Shown here: positions 33,413-43,832 of the stretch, one piece after another | Numbering within the stretch: position 1 is the stretch's first letter | Layout of the letters: every line of letters begins with the position of its first letter | Assembly (NCBI RefSeq): GCF_040958095.1 | Contig: NC_091227.1 | Span: forward strand, 21,068,158-21,132,157 | Origin: Procambarus clarkii | Taxonomy: Eukaryota; Arthropoda; Malacostraca; Decapoda; Cambaridae | Length of the DNA: 64,000 nt | Direction: 5' to 3' | The notes under the pieces: model-generated | Seen by the model: only the letters and a program-made list of their open reading frames with translations | Database searches by the model: none | What the model was told of the DNA's origin: nothing | Program-made: the position numbers and the translations under genes

Positions 33413-34441
33413 ATGACTGTTACGAACCCGGATCCAGCGTCCGAGCACGGAGCAGTAACGACCACGCCATCTGTGGGTCAGCTCCCGAAACCCCCGCCAA
33501 ACGGACGACGACACCTGGTGAGGACGGCGAATACCGGCCACAAGGGCCAGTTTCCAGTCCCGTTCAGCACTCAACACCGCCGCTGCTGACCTCTGGTGAG
33601 GTGGTGCTCAGACTACAACGCCATCTATGAAGTGGATGTGTCGGGCGTTTGTGTCTGAGCCTGTGAGGTGTTTTAGTGTCCCAGTTATTGATGACGTGTC
33701 TGCTTACAGAGTCGACCTGGGACTGCTGTGATGGGAGTTGAGTCAGTCTACCCGAGGCAGCCAGTCTCCATACCTTGTACCAGCCGTTGTGAAGTCGTCC
33801 CCCCGGAAGAACACTGTGGTGTGTTAGCCTGCCAGTGGAGTGGCAGTAAAAGGATTACCCGGGACCGACTGTTGGAGACGATTATCCACTGGGGTATTGA
33901 GGACAGGAGGGTGATTTGTGATATCACACGAGACTCCTGTCCAGGGTGTTTACCCTAATATCGTCCGTGGAGTGGCCTGACCAGCGTTGCGGGTCCGGAA
34001 CCTGCCAGCAGACCGGCTGGATTTGTGGTTGACGGCCTCCACGGCGGTGCTCCCAGTGGACCTGTGTTTTGGCTGACCTGTGGCCAGGGTAGGCTCGGCA
34101 TTCTCGGAGGACACGTTGTGAGGCCACGAAGAAAGCACCGAGGACTCAGCACCTAGCTTCTGGATCCAGAGTCTTCAGCAGAAGACTATATTGTGAATAA
34201 TCCCCTTGTATAGTGTTAATACCCCTCCCCCTATGCACTCTTTGATTTTATATATTTAATTGGTGATGGTGATAATTATAATATTAAGTTCTTAACTTTC
34301 TTTCCCTACTCCCTTTAAGTTACTTGCGTCACGGATCACATCCCTTGATAGCCACTGCTGGCTTGGGAACGGATATATATCTTCCTCTAACAACATCAGA
34401 GTAAGAACCCCGTTGCGTCCCGAGAGGGCCGTAACAATGAC
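33413..34441. mobile_element. Solo LTR (33,418-34,436) with 5-bp target duplication
   Basis: The element starts TGTTACGAACCCGGATCC and ends GAGAGGGCCGTAACA, giving TG...CA termini with 7-bp inverted ends (TGTTACG/CGTAACA). It is flanked on both sides by ATGAC (33,413-33,417 and 34,437-34,441), the 5-bp duplication typical of Gypsy-type LTR retrotransposon insertion. Length is 1,019 bp. It has no gag/pol and no second LTR in the window, so it is a solo LTR left by LTR-LTR recombination. Short overlapping frames inside are not genes. It is inserted into the ~190-bp repeat region. Confidence 0.85.
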
Positions 34442-35210
34442 CGAAAAGCTACTGAACGCCACTATAAAAACATATATATCTTCACTTGAGCTTTAAATGT
34501 GTCTAATGTAATGTATTTAAAATAAAGCTTATATTTCTATCTTTCTTAAGACGTGTAAAACACTTGTGTTTATTTACGAATTTACGTAAAATAAACATTC
34601 TTCTGAGAGTTGCTCTGTCGCTCAGTCTATGCGGGGGTCGGAGCTCGGCGATTATTAAAATACATGAATCTTCATTAGAACTTTATGTCTATGATAAAGT
34701 GTTTAAAATGAGCCTTATATTCCTATCTTTCTTGAGGCATATAAAAAATTTACGATTATTTACAAATTTACGTGAAATAAGCATTGTTCTGAGAGAGAGT
34801 TGCTCCGTCGATCGATCTGTCCGGAGTCGGAGCTCGGCTATTATAAAAGTACACGTATCTTCGCTTTAAATTTAAATATGCCCATGGTAAGGTATTTAGA
34901 ACGAAGCTTATATATGTCTTTCTTGTGACATATAAAACTCTTACGTTTATTAAGGAATCTGCGTGAAATAGGCATGGTTCTGAGATGAATGCTGCGGTTT
35001 TAGAGTTTGACGAGCGATGAAAACTGCCACTTTTATACAACTACAAATATCTTTGGGTTTTACTTAAAATATTTGTCTGGTAGAGGTTTTACATATAGAT
35101 CGCGTTTCTGTCTTTCTTCTGACTAATAAATAATTTTGGTTTAATCAGTTATCAAGATGTTTTCAACAATATTCTTTCAGCGTTCGTCTTTTCCAACTTG
35201 GGTGACCCTT
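34442..35210 (-). repeat. ~190-bp repeat block, orientation 2
   Basis: Units carry 'GAGAGTTGCTCTGTCGCTCA', 'GGTCGGAGCTCGGCGATTAT', 'ATGAATCTTCATTAGAACTT', 'TATTCCTATCTTTCTTGAGG' and 'TTACGTGAAATAAGCATTGT'. Unit starts at ~34,610 and ~34,798 give a period of ~188 bp, with a more diverged unit before and after. The whole block is the reverse complement of 9,840-10,485, including the flank 'CTTTTATACAACTACAAATA'. Confidence 0.8.
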
Positions 35211-35219
35211 TTGGAAGCG

Positions 35220-35330
35220 CGATACTTATTTATTTATTTATTTATTTATTTATGCATATACAAGAATGTACATAAGGAATGTGAGGATACAAACATGGTA
35301 ATTACAGTCTTGTAAAGCCTGTTGGGTTAA
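35220..35330 (-). repeat. SINE-C-like 3' piece with (TAAA)n tail
   Basis: (TTTA)n at 35,226-35,253, then 'CATATACAAGAATGTACATA', then 'CTTGTAAAGCC'. Same order as 9,607-9,735. Confidence 0.6.
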
Positions 35331-35364
35331 CCCATCCTATAGTTGGGTCTGTTTCCAACTGGGG

Positions 35365-35470
35365 TTCGAATATATGTACTAGCTCTATCTATAAAGCCAT
35401 CGACGTTTTGTATCTCACCTTGTATGTATGTACTTTACCTGAATAAATATTTGAATTTTTTATTTTGAAC
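35365..35470 (+). repeat. Retroposon 3' end
   Basis: 'ATATGTACTAGCTCTATCTA', 'TTGTATGTATGTACTTTACC', then TGAATAAATATTTGAATTTT. Same family as 9,483-9,606. Confidence 0.6.
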
Positions 35471-35550
35471 CTAACCCTAAAATTACTGTTTCGTGCAAGT
35501 AACCTGTAGTCACTGCTCCTCCCGTCCACCACCAAAACCAAGCTACATAG

Positions 35551-35722
35551 ACAGGTTATTACGGGCTCGCCATAGCCCGTGCTACATGGACACTTCGTTC
35601 TGAGTAGCTAAATCTAAAACAACATATCACTTGTGCCAGGTAAGTCCACTACGGGCTCACCATAGCCCGTGCTGCTTGGAACTTGTTCCGAGTAGCTGAA
35701 TCTATAATAACAACAACAACCA
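35551..35722 (+). repeat. Repeat-D, two copies
   Basis: Copy 1 35,551-35,626 and copy 2 35,632-35,722. Each has ACGGGCTC(A/G)CCATAGCCCGT (a 7-bp-arm hairpin), then a TACATGGA/GCTTGGA stretch, then 'AGTAGCT(G/A)AATCTA' and an (AAC)n tail, longest in copy 2. Other copies: 40,863-40,997, 41,319-41,395 (minus), 50,738-50,827, 52,278-52,413. Confidence 0.75.
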
Positions 35723-36293
35723 ACATAGACAGGTTAGCTTCCTGTCCTCAGGCTAGACAATCACCCTATCAGATGCACAGTCCGGCTATCAGGCTAGATA
35801 CTGACAGTCTGTGTAAACAGCTTAGACAGAGAAGACAGCCAGGTTGCACAGCAGCTAGACCGATTGCTAGGCTGAGCCCTGGAAACACAAACCCAAACTG
35901 TCTCTATTTTCCGCTTGTTACAACTTGTAATAAAGTTGTTACATCTTGGCTTAACGTGTTTATGACGTATTAGAACGTTGTTACAACTTGCTATATTGGT
36001 TGTTATAACTGGTTAGGTGTTAAAACTTGTTCGAACGTTGTACCAACGTCGTAGTTTCGGTGTGTGTTTGGCGGGAGTCAATTGACTCACTAGACAGACA
36101 GACAGGCTGGATAAACATAGTGGTCTAGTTGGACAGATTTCAACATCCTGTTCGAACCCCTACTCGACCCGTACGACTGCCTATCACCTTTAATTGGATG
36201 ATGTAACACCTTAAAATGCTTATAAAAACCACTATACTTTCTCGTAAATATTTAAATAAATAAATACAAACTGTTTGATAGAGCCTACTGCAG
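35723..36293. other. No gene seen; GTTGTAACAACGT-type repeat
   Basis: 35,925-36,070 is rich in 'AACGTTGTTACAACTTG' variants (short inverted motifs TTGTAACAA), ending 'CCAACGTCGTAGTTTCGGTG'. Likely part of an interspersed element. Confidence 0.45.
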
Positions 36294-36500
36294 TTCCTCA
36301 CGGGAGTGAGCACCCTCTCCTCACAGGAGTGAGCACCCTCTCCTCACAGGAGTGAGCATCCTCTCCTCACAGGAGTGGAGGACCCTCTCCTCACAGGAGT
36401 GGAGGACCCTCTCCTCACAGGAGTGAAGCCCTCTCCTCACAGGAGTGAAGCCCTCTCCTCACAGGAGTGAAGCCCTCTCCTCACAGGAGTGAGGGCCCTC
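36294..36500. repeat. 22-24-bp minisatellite with a hairpin in each unit
   Basis: About nine units of 'CTCCTCACAGGAGTGAAGCC' and variants (GAGCACC early, GGAGGACC in the middle, GAAGCC late). Each unit contains CTCCT-CAC-AGGAG, a 5-bp-arm stem. Confidence 0.95.
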
Positions 36501-37542
36501 TTCCCCTCCCAACCCTCACCCCTCACTCCTAGTATCAAAATAGCCGTGTACCAATTGTGTGTCCCCCGTGTAGAGTCACTGATTAGCCCGTTCTCTCGAT
36601 TATCACTCCGTAAATAATGCAGCAGTTTTGCCTATTCAGGAGCATCTGAAGCTAAGCAATCTACCTTACCTTCCACAGAGCTGATTAAGCGTTTAATGTC
36701 GTGGGCGGTTTTAATTTCACTAAATCATTGAAAATTTTTACGACGGGGGATCGATAGTGTAATTTTTTTGTTTATGTGCACAGTACGAGGGCTTGTTGGG
36801 CCCACTGAGGATGAGCACCAGGGCTCACCATGCACATTCCCCCCCCACCCCCACACACACCCAATAACTGCGCCCATGCATTTCCACACCCCTCCTATAC
36901 CCTTCCTCACTCCCGACATAATGAAAACAGAAAGGGAAAATAATGTAGTTACCCCCTCATCCCAGAAAGTGCTTAAATGTACTCAGGAAAGGGAAAAGTA
37001 CCGTTTTGGAGTAACATATCAGTATTTTCATCTAGATTTGTGTAAACCTCAACTGACAAATGACACGCTATAACCTGAGCTGCGCAGACTTTCATGTGAG
37101 AGACACAGAAAGCCACATAGGGAGTTTTTTTTTATTATTATTTTCTACCACTGACGTGGCCACACATTAACAATGCTAACCAGCATATTTACATTTTCTT
37201 CTGTCCTCCATGGACAGGGTTAGAGATTTATCATACAGTTCAGGGATTTATTGAGCAATCAACCACAGAAGGTGACTGTAGTGCTTTTAAAATGCTAGGC
37301 TAAGCTACATACGTAAATACATAAATACACAGATTTACGTATGCCCTACATAAAGTGTTCAATGTGTCTTTTACATAGTGTCATTAATGTGCATTTACAA
37401 AGGTGAAATGAAACATGGGGAATGAAAGACAGAAAACTGGCGATGCATTAAAGACAAATATTTTTTCTTTTTAGAAAGACTTACGAAGTTTAATAAGGTG
37501 GGACGAGGCTATAATCCATGGTAATGTACCTAGCAGAACGAA
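36501..37542. other. No gene seen
   Basis: Contains a C/ACAC-rich patch (36,840-36,870). Otherwise unremarkable, moderately AT-rich sequence. A 101-codon frame (36,768-37,073) shows no domain. Confidence 0.5.

Positions 37543-37597
<55 letters not shown>
37543..37597. repeat. (AC)n microsatellite
   Basis: About 27 uninterrupted AC units. Confidence 0.98.
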
Positions 37598-37599
<2 letters not shown>

Positions 37600-37611
37600 A
37601 AGTAGTTAGTA

Positions 37612-37700
37612 AACAATTGATTGACAGTTAAGAGGCGGGCCGAAAGAGCACAGCTCAACCCCCGCAAACACAAGGTGAATACAACTAGGTGAATACAACA
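37612..37700 (+). mobile_element. LINE-E tail fragment
   Basis: 'TTGACAGTTAAGAGGCGGGC', 'CACAGCTCAACCCCCGCAAA', then 'AACTAGGTGAATAC'. Only the non-coding tail is present. Confidence 0.7.
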
Positions 37701-38001
37701 GTCACAGTTGCCACTACACCCCGCAACAGAGCAGCAACAACTAGTATAGGTCGAGGCAAATTCAATATGGCCACACACCTGGCAGTAGACTGGGACAGTA
37801 GACTATATACCTCCCTCCCTACCTCCCAGTTTGGGTCTGGTCATATTTAGTTATAAAATAGCAACTTTCCTATTGAAATCATGCTTAATTGTGCATATTT
37901 CTACCAGGAAATATGCCCATTTTATAATTAAACGATAAAGAAATGTAGAATTACCCAAAACCTATTAGTTGGGACTTGATAAGAGAGCGAAGGAGTGGAG
38001 T

Positions 38002-38519
38002 GGTGATGGGAACGTTGGAGTGATGATGGAAACGTTGGCGTGATGATGGGAACGTTGGAGTGATGATAGGAACGTTGGAGTGATGATGGGGAACGTTGGA
38101 GTGATGATGGGAACGTTGGTGTGGTGATGGGAACGTTGGAGTGATGATGGGAACGTTGGTGTGATGATGGGAACGTTGGCGTGGTGATGGGGAACGTTGG
38201 CGTGGTGATGGGAACGTTGGAGTGATGATGGGAACGTTGGCGTGGTGATGGGAACGTTGGAGTGATGATGGGAACGTTGGCGTGGTGATGGGGAACGTTG
38301 GCGTGGTGATGGGAACGTTGGAGTGATGATGGGAACGTTGGAGTGGTGATGGGAACGTTGGAGTGATGATGGGAACGTTGGAGTGATGATGGGGAACGTT
38401 GGCGTGATGATGGGAACGTTGGAGTGGTGATGGGAACGTTGGAGTGATGATGGGAACGTTGGAGTGATGATGGGAACGTTGGAGTGATGATGGGAACGAA
38501 GGAGTGGCGTGATGATGGG
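38002..38519. repeat. 20-bp minisatellite (GGGAACGTTGGAGTGATGAT)
   Basis: About 25 units of 20-21 bp, with variants GTGGTGAT and an extra G in some units. Minus-strand frames of 197-246 codons (repeating HHSNVPI / TPTFPS) exist only because the unit has no stop in those frames, and frame-shifting 21-bp units make all three overlap. Not a gene. Confidence 0.97.
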
Positions 38520-38711
38520 ACAAGAGAAGGGAGGAATGCGGCAAGTCGCTCCGTCAGCACCAGTCAAGGTCCTGCTGATTTCGCCTGGGACTGAGCTGGA
38601 GGCAAAACAAGGCGAGGATCGAGAGTGCTTTCTGTGGGCATCGTAGCCGATTGGTTGTTTGCGAGGGAGATAACCACGTTTCGGCTGGTGTGTGTACACA
38701 TCCACGATCGG

Positions 38712-38751
38712 AGTATGTTGTCATTGCAGACAACATATGTATGTTGTCTGC
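38712..38751. repeat. Overlapping hairpins around TATGTTGTC
   Basis: GCAGACAACATA (38,726-38,737) and TATGTTGTCTGC (38,740-38,751) form a 12-bp-arm palindrome with a TG spacer. An upstream TATGTTGTC (38,714-38,722) can pair with the same GACAACATA, giving an alternative fold. Confidence 0.85.
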
Positions 38752-38759
38752 ATTGGCAG

Positions 38760-39640
38760 GTTTTATAATTGCCTTGTGTGCTTGGGCGAGTTTTCTGCTT
38801 GGTTGTTGGAGTAAAATATCGAGAATGCATTAAATCATTTAACTTTTATAGTAAACTTACAATCACGCGATTAGATTTACATTAACTAAGTTTTTGTCCT
38901 ATACTGTTTAAATTTAATTAAATTCAAACTTTATTAATATTTTCAAATCTCTGTTCTGATTACAAATTATTTGATGTTGAAATTAATTTCTTGCACGAGT
39001 TCTTCGAATCAAATACTTTTACAAGCAAAATATTTTTTCCGGAATTTTGAGGAAAGTCTTAAATACTAAATCTTTATCCATCGTTAAAATTCCCACAGTC
39101 CACCAATGGTATTTATTATGGAAAAATTAAGATTTCATGTACCATTTATCATATTAGAAACAAAGTCCGTAATATTATTAGGCATTCCTATCCAGAAATT
39201 AACTTTCAGTGTGTGTTTACTAATAATCAAGTAGTAATTAATTATCAAAAGAAGGCACCAAGAAAGGGAGATTATGTAGCCACTAATAATTAAACTATTG
39301 GAAGTTTTTAAAACAGAGATCCTAAACCCCTTTCACCTCAGATCTCATGTCATTTACCTTTTTAAATATTGGAACTATCTCACGAGACCTCAAGCACCGT
39401 ACCTGCGCAGCCCATCCTTCTAAGGTTCCCCAACGTCAAGAAACTGTCGTATTAAGTGCCCTCTATCCTAACCTACCAGAGGACCCAAAACAGAAAACGG
39501 GGCAGTATGTCACTTTCGCGAGCCTCTTCCATTTTCTAGTACGACGATGATTTTTGGCCTTGGGTAAAGTATACGTCAAAAATGCGACGTTCTATTAGGA
39601 GAACAGGTTGCGATCGAGCATATATGGGTTTCTCTTACCA
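38760..39640. other. AT-rich, no gene seen
   Basis: 39,400-39,545 shares a repeat with 59,850-60,000 in opposite orientation ('CTATCCTAACCTACCAGAGG', 'ACCCAAAACAGAAAACGGGG'). The stretch at 39,242-39,262, 'ATCAAAAGAAGGCACCAA', is also found at the 3' end of LINE copy 1 (16,117-16,134). Confidence 0.5.
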
Positions 39641-39722
39641 CATGTGTGTGTCTTACCACAGGTGTGTGTCTTACCACAGGTGTGTGTCTTATCACAGGTG
39701 TGTGTCTTACTACAGGTGTGCC
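39641..39722. repeat. 18-bp minisatellite (CTTACCACAGGTGTGTGT)
   Basis: About 4-5 units with small changes (TTATCACAGG, TTACTACAGG), just upstream of the LINE fragment. It makes the start of the 232-codon frame repetitive. Confidence 0.9.
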
Positions 39723-39799
39723 CCTCAGGCAAGCTGCGTCCTCTGCTATTTATTATTGCACGTGTATGTGTCATCCTCTCACAGCTATTTCATTGTTGT

Positions 39800-40371
39800 G
39801 AACTCCAAGCCTCATATGACATTGCAGACGCAGCTGCAAAACTTCCAACTAAGAGAAGAAATGTAGACATTTACATACCACAGAGTCTATCACAGATTAA
39901 GAAAGTAATTAGAAACAGAGCAATGCAAAAGATGTACAGTGACCACAACACAGCAGTTGCAACATCAGGATCTGCGGGTTGGTACAAGAATTCAACCAAC
40001 TACGAATCACTTAGTTTGATGAAAGGGAGCAGTAGAGCAACAGAAGTACACGTACATCGCATCAGGCTTGGATACCCATGTGAATGGGAAATAGGCTTAC
40101 AGGTTCCGGAAGATGAGAGGAAATGTCAACACTGTGGAGAAATGCCCGACAGACCGCTGGAACATTATCTAACACAGTGCACAGTTACAAACCCGTTAAG
40201 ATTTCAACTTAGATTCAACAGAGCAGAAGAAGTTGGTAAACACATATGGCAAAATCTTACTGAAGCGACTATACGAGTCATAAATACTCATACTCCGCCC
40301 AAGTAAAACAGAAACAAGCAACACTTAGTGGGCCAGCCAGAGGCTTAGGGCCCGCGCAGGAATATCCCCGC

Positions 40372-40444
<73 letters not shown>
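39800..40444 (+). mobile_element. LINE 3' end with RNase H tail, zinc knuckle and poly(A)
   Basis: Reads YDIADAAAKLPTKRRNVDIY (end of RNase H, cf. NEADxAAK), KKVIRNRAMQKMYSDHNTAV, HRIRLGYPCEWEIGLQVPED, then KCQHCGEMPDRPLEHYLTQC (CxxC-x8-H-x4-C knuckle), ending INTHTPPK and TAA at 40,304-40,306. A short 3' UTR ('CAGCCAGAGGCTTAGGGCCC') and an uninterrupted A72 run (40,373-40,444) complete a classic retrotransposed, 5'-truncated LINE end. The coding part is open, and the intact poly(A) suggests a fairly recent insertion. Frame upstream of ~39,800 belongs to other sequence. RT and endonuclease are absent. Confidence 0.85.
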
Positions 40445-40445
<1 letters not shown>

Positions 40446-40524
40446 CCTCATCGTCTAGATCTTAACATCTTGGACTCTATATCGCGAACTATTCACCAAC
40501 AACTGTGTGTGTGTGTGTGTGTGT

Positions 40525-40750
40525 ATCTTGAGATTCTTGAGGTTATCTTAAGATGATTTCGGGACTTAGCGTCCTCGCGGAAGCAGACCGTAACAGCTGT
40601 CTTAACTTACAGGTACCGATTTACTGCTAGATGAACAGGTGCATCAGGGTGAAAGAAATTCTGCCCATTTGTTTCCGCCTCCGCCGGGGATCGAACCCGG
40701 AACCTTAACACTACGAATCTCTTGCGCTGTCCACTCAGCTGTCAGGCCCT
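40525..40750 (-). mobile_element. SINE-A copy
   Basis: On minus: tRNA-like head starting GGGCCTGACAGCTGAGTGGA with box B GGTTCGATCC, body 'AAATGGGCAGAATTTCTTTC' and 'AGTAAATCGGTACC', tail 'CCCGAAATCATCTTAAGATA'. Near full length. Flanked at its tail by a (GT)n run (40,503-40,524). Confidence 0.85.
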
Positions 40751-41318
40751 TCATGTAAGCTTCCTTTAAACAACAGCAATAAGCAGGGATATTCCCAGAC
40801 TACGAAGCCTTCTCACCTACACGTCTGGGATATATTTGCTCCCACACCGGCGGAAGACAGGACCCTGTGCCAGGTAAGTCCACTACGGGTTCACCATAGC
40901 CCGTGCTACTTGCCTCGCTCCTGTGCCAGATAAGTTACGGGCTCACCATAGCCCGTGCTACATGGAACTTGTTTCATGTAGCTGAATCTATAACAACAGC
41001 GGAAGACAGAGAGACGTCAACAGCAGCAGGTGAGAGAAGAGAAGGTGGTGGTACGTGATAGGTCGTGAGGTGAAGCCATCCAGTGGTAAGGAGGCAAGTG
41101 ACACTTACTGCACTTCCCTCAACTTAAAGTGTGTTGGTTGAGTGTGTGCTAGAGATTAAGTGCCCTCGTAGGTACTGCCGTGTGGTGGAAGGAGAGAGAA
41201 GGGTTCACAGTTCGTGTGTGTGTGTGTGATTGTTTATAATACATGTATGTTGAAGTGTTTCTACTTAAGTGCGGCTTTGATTCACTTCTACATATATTGA
41301 GAGAGTATTCGCGAATAT
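40751..41318. other. Repeat-D copies and unassigned sequence
   Basis: 40,863-40,997 holds two Repeat-D copies in tandem. 40,998-41,318 is purine-rich, with a (GT)n run at 41,215-41,228. No coding signal. Confidence 0.55.
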
Positions 41319-41395
41319 GTTGTTGTTGTTGTTGTTTTAGATTTAGCTACTCAGAACGAAGTGTCCATGTAGCACGGGTTATGGTGAGCCTGTAA
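41319..41395 (-). repeat. Repeat-D copy, inverted
   Basis: (GTT)n at 41,319-41,335 followed by 'TTTAGATTTAGCTACTCAGA', then GCACGGGTTATGGTGAGCC. The (AAC)n tail shows the element runs on the minus strand. Confidence 0.75.
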
Positions 41396-42006
41396 TTGAG
41401 TTCGGTTATTCGCGATAACCTTGTTACTGTGAATTCGCGAATATATCCTCCATCGTCGTTGTAGCAAACCTCTCTGCTGCTTCTCTCATCTCATCCATTG
41501 TTTTCATGTTAGATCAATTCTAGCCGTGTTTACGGTACTCTCCCCCCCTCCTATTCATCCTCTAAACTTAGCTTGTTCCAGACAAAAACACTAGGAAGGA
41601 GGCTCCCCCCCCCCACTCCACCCAACATGGCGGCCTTATCCACTCCCCCCCCCACAAAAACTCACCAGCCCCACACATCCTTGCCGCCTCCTTCACAACA
41701 TCCGCGCATTATTGCAACAAATCTCCTTCAGAATTGACAATGTTGTTTACTCTTGGTTTCCTCCCAAGGGAGATTTTTGTCGGCCAGGAGTGAGTTTGAT
41801 CGGATGCACGAATGGCGGTTTTGCAACGGATTTTAAAGCCTAGTCTAACCTTACTGGATGTAACCTAGCCTTCTATAGCCTAATCTAAGCTAATACATAC
41901 CTAACAATTTATATGGTTTTGGCACGCTGATATCTAGCTTTGTTGAATCATCTTGAATACGATTTCACTAGACACATTTTGTCCAGAATGAAGTAGAGAT
42001 TCGGCG
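41396..42006. other. No gene seen
   Basis: C8-C9 runs near 41,540, 41,606 and 41,646. 41,835-41,900 has 'CTAGTCTAACC'-type repeats related to the TTAGG-like sequence at 58.3 kb. Confidence 0.5.
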
Positions 42007-42264
42007 CTAAACTACAAGAGGAGAGAGAGACCTGTGTCCCCTAGTGCGTGTGCCCCTTGTGTTAAATAGCCTGTCTTTATCTACCCTGTTAATTCCTCTG
42101 AGAATCTTGTACGTGGTGATCATGTCCCCCCTAACTCTTCTGTCTTCCAGCGACGTGAGCTTTAATTCCCGTAGTCTCTCCTCGTAGGTCATACCTCTCA
42201 GCCCAAACTCGCCTAGTTGTGTTATAAGCGTAACACGTGTGTGTAATACGCGTAGTGTATTCAC
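42007..42264 (-). pseudogene. LINE RT C-terminal fragment
   Basis: Minus frame reading TYEERLRELKLTSLEDRRVR then GDMITTYKILRGINRVDKDR LFN, the 'RL..L.L.SLE.RR.RGD.I.TYKI' segment that follows the RT domain in many non-LTR elements. A second remnant of the same segment is at 61,395-61,620. It probably belongs to LINE-E, whose coding end (SVRVVNKWN) normally follows this segment. Confidence 0.75.
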
Positions 42265-42345
42265 CTAGTTGTGCTTGCGGGGGTTGAGCTCTGCTCTTTC
42301 GGCCCGCCTCTCAACTGTCAATCAATCAACTGTTACTAACTACTA
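42257..42345 (-). mobile_element. LINE-E tail fragment, inverted
   Basis: 'GTATTCACCTAGTTGTGCTT', 'GCGGGGGTTGAGCTCTGCTC', 'GGCCCGCCTCTCAACTGTCA' is the LINE-E tail reversed. It lies upstream, in the element's orientation, of the RT fragment 42,007-42,264, so the two are rearranged or separate insertions. Confidence 0.7.
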
Positions 42346-42355
42346 TTTTTTTCCA

Positions 42356-42533
42356 CCTCCCCCAGGAAGCGGCCAGTAACAGCTGTCTAACTCCCAGGTA
42401 CCTATTTACTCCTAGGTAACAGGGGGGCATCAGGGTGAAAGAAACTGCCCAGTTTGTTTCTGCCATCACCGGGGATCGAATCCGGACCCTAGGATTACGA
42501 GCTAAGAGCGCTGTCCACTCAGCTATCAGCCCC
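42356..42533 (-). mobile_element. SINE-A copy, tail-truncated
   Basis: Body 'CCCAGGTACCTATTTACTCC', then 'GGGGATCGAATCCGGACC' (box B reversed) and 'GCGCTGTCCACTCAGCTATC' (box A region reversed). Confidence 0.8.
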
Positions 42534-42540
42534 CCCCCCT

Positions 42541-42572
42541 GCGTGTGAGTGAGTGAGTGAGTGAGTGAGTGA

Positions 42573-42637
<65 letters not shown>

Positions 42638-42650
42638 TGTGAGTACGTAC
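42541..42650. repeat. (GTGA)n(GT)n microsatellite
   Basis: GAGT/GTGA units to ~42,578 followed by ~29 GT units. The adjoining C9 run at 42,531-42,539 is also variable. Confidence 0.95.
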
Positions 42651-43832
42651 CATTCAGCCATTTAATATAACTACCTCATCTTTTGCTCCTCTTAACAGCC
42701 CCCCCCCCCCCCCCCACCCTTTCACACCTTCCTTCCTCCACCCCTCCCACATCTCCCACCGTTCCCACCTCCACATCATCCCTCTCCCTCCCTCCCTACC
42801 TCATCTCTCACCAGTCACCCCCTCCCACCACCCCGGTCAACTATTGCTGAACCCAGGAAGAAGTCAGTGTTGCTGGAGTCTTGGTGGGGTGTAGATCGTT
42901 GCTCTACCTCTCCGCTGGGAGTGTGACCACCACGGTGGGTTTTCAGTGTGTGTGTGTTGGGGGGTCTGGCATGTCACCACTTCTCCTGAGGGAAGGCATA
43001 TACACCAGTGTTAGTACCTATTCCCCTGGGCTTGTATAGGAGGTTCTGAGAACACGAGATCGAGGTAGGTTCTTCAGTCCTTGCAGAATTGTGTTTTTAA
43101 AAGTGCTGAAGCAGATTTAATCCAACTCAAGTGTCCCCCTCTTGTGGCTGTTCTTCCTCACGTATCTTCCGTTTATATATCCCAGACGTATGGGAGTAAA
43201 TAACAATTATGTGAACATTTACTTGATAAACATAGGGCGGGGGGGGGGGGGGTATTGTAACCTTGAGGAACTCCAGGAAGTCCTCAGCAAGACTTGTAAT
43301 CCTCCGACGAAGAAGCGATACAGTAAAGGCAGTTGTGTTGGTAAAACCACTTGAGGAAGGCATCTGGGAATATTATTTCTGTAAATACCTACAACCAAGA
43401 TGGAAGTGTCGACAATGCTAATTACGCAACTCGATAGATAGATATATACGATAGATATTAAGTTAAATGTACAGAAGGACGTATCGGTCCGTCCTATGTA
43501 CTCCTTGTCAGTACCGAAACTGCGACACATTTTTATTTTCATATGTGTATGGGTTTATCAGCAAGGTTATTCTGACTTGTTCTCTGCACAGGAATACTAA
43601 ACGTGCTTTACAACTGTAACTTACAGTAGTCAAGCCTCACTTGGTTTAACTCAGCATCAGTGATCTTAACCACAAAGACAAGTAGAGGTCTTCGAGGTTA
43701 CATTTTCTTGGCAGACGGAGGCTCAGGGACGATACGACTCTAGTATAAAGAAGAAATGGTATAAACAAAGGGGGATTTAAATAAGATTTCCGTAAGATCT
43801 GTATTTTTCTGAGTCTGCAACAAAGCTGCATA
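42651..43832. other. No gene seen
   Basis: 42,700-42,840 is C-rich (C16 at 42,699-42,714). 43,237-43,252 is a G16 run. Otherwise plain sequence with no recognised frame. Confidence 0.5.

Noticed and set aside
33392-34152. Several 60-80-codon frames
   Set aside because: They lie inside the solo LTR and overlap each other on both strands.
36294-36500. CRISPR-like direct repeats with palindromes
   Set aside because: Units are contiguous with no unique spacers, in a eukaryotic repeat context; it is a minisatellite.
37928-38705. Three overlapping minus frames of 197-246 codons
   Set aside because: They are generated by the 20-bp minisatellite; overlapping frames with the same shifted repeat show it is non-coding.
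40525-40750. Possible tRNA gene on minus
   Set aside because: The box A/B and T-arm are tRNA-like but continue directly into the SINE-A body; acceptor pairing is imperfect.
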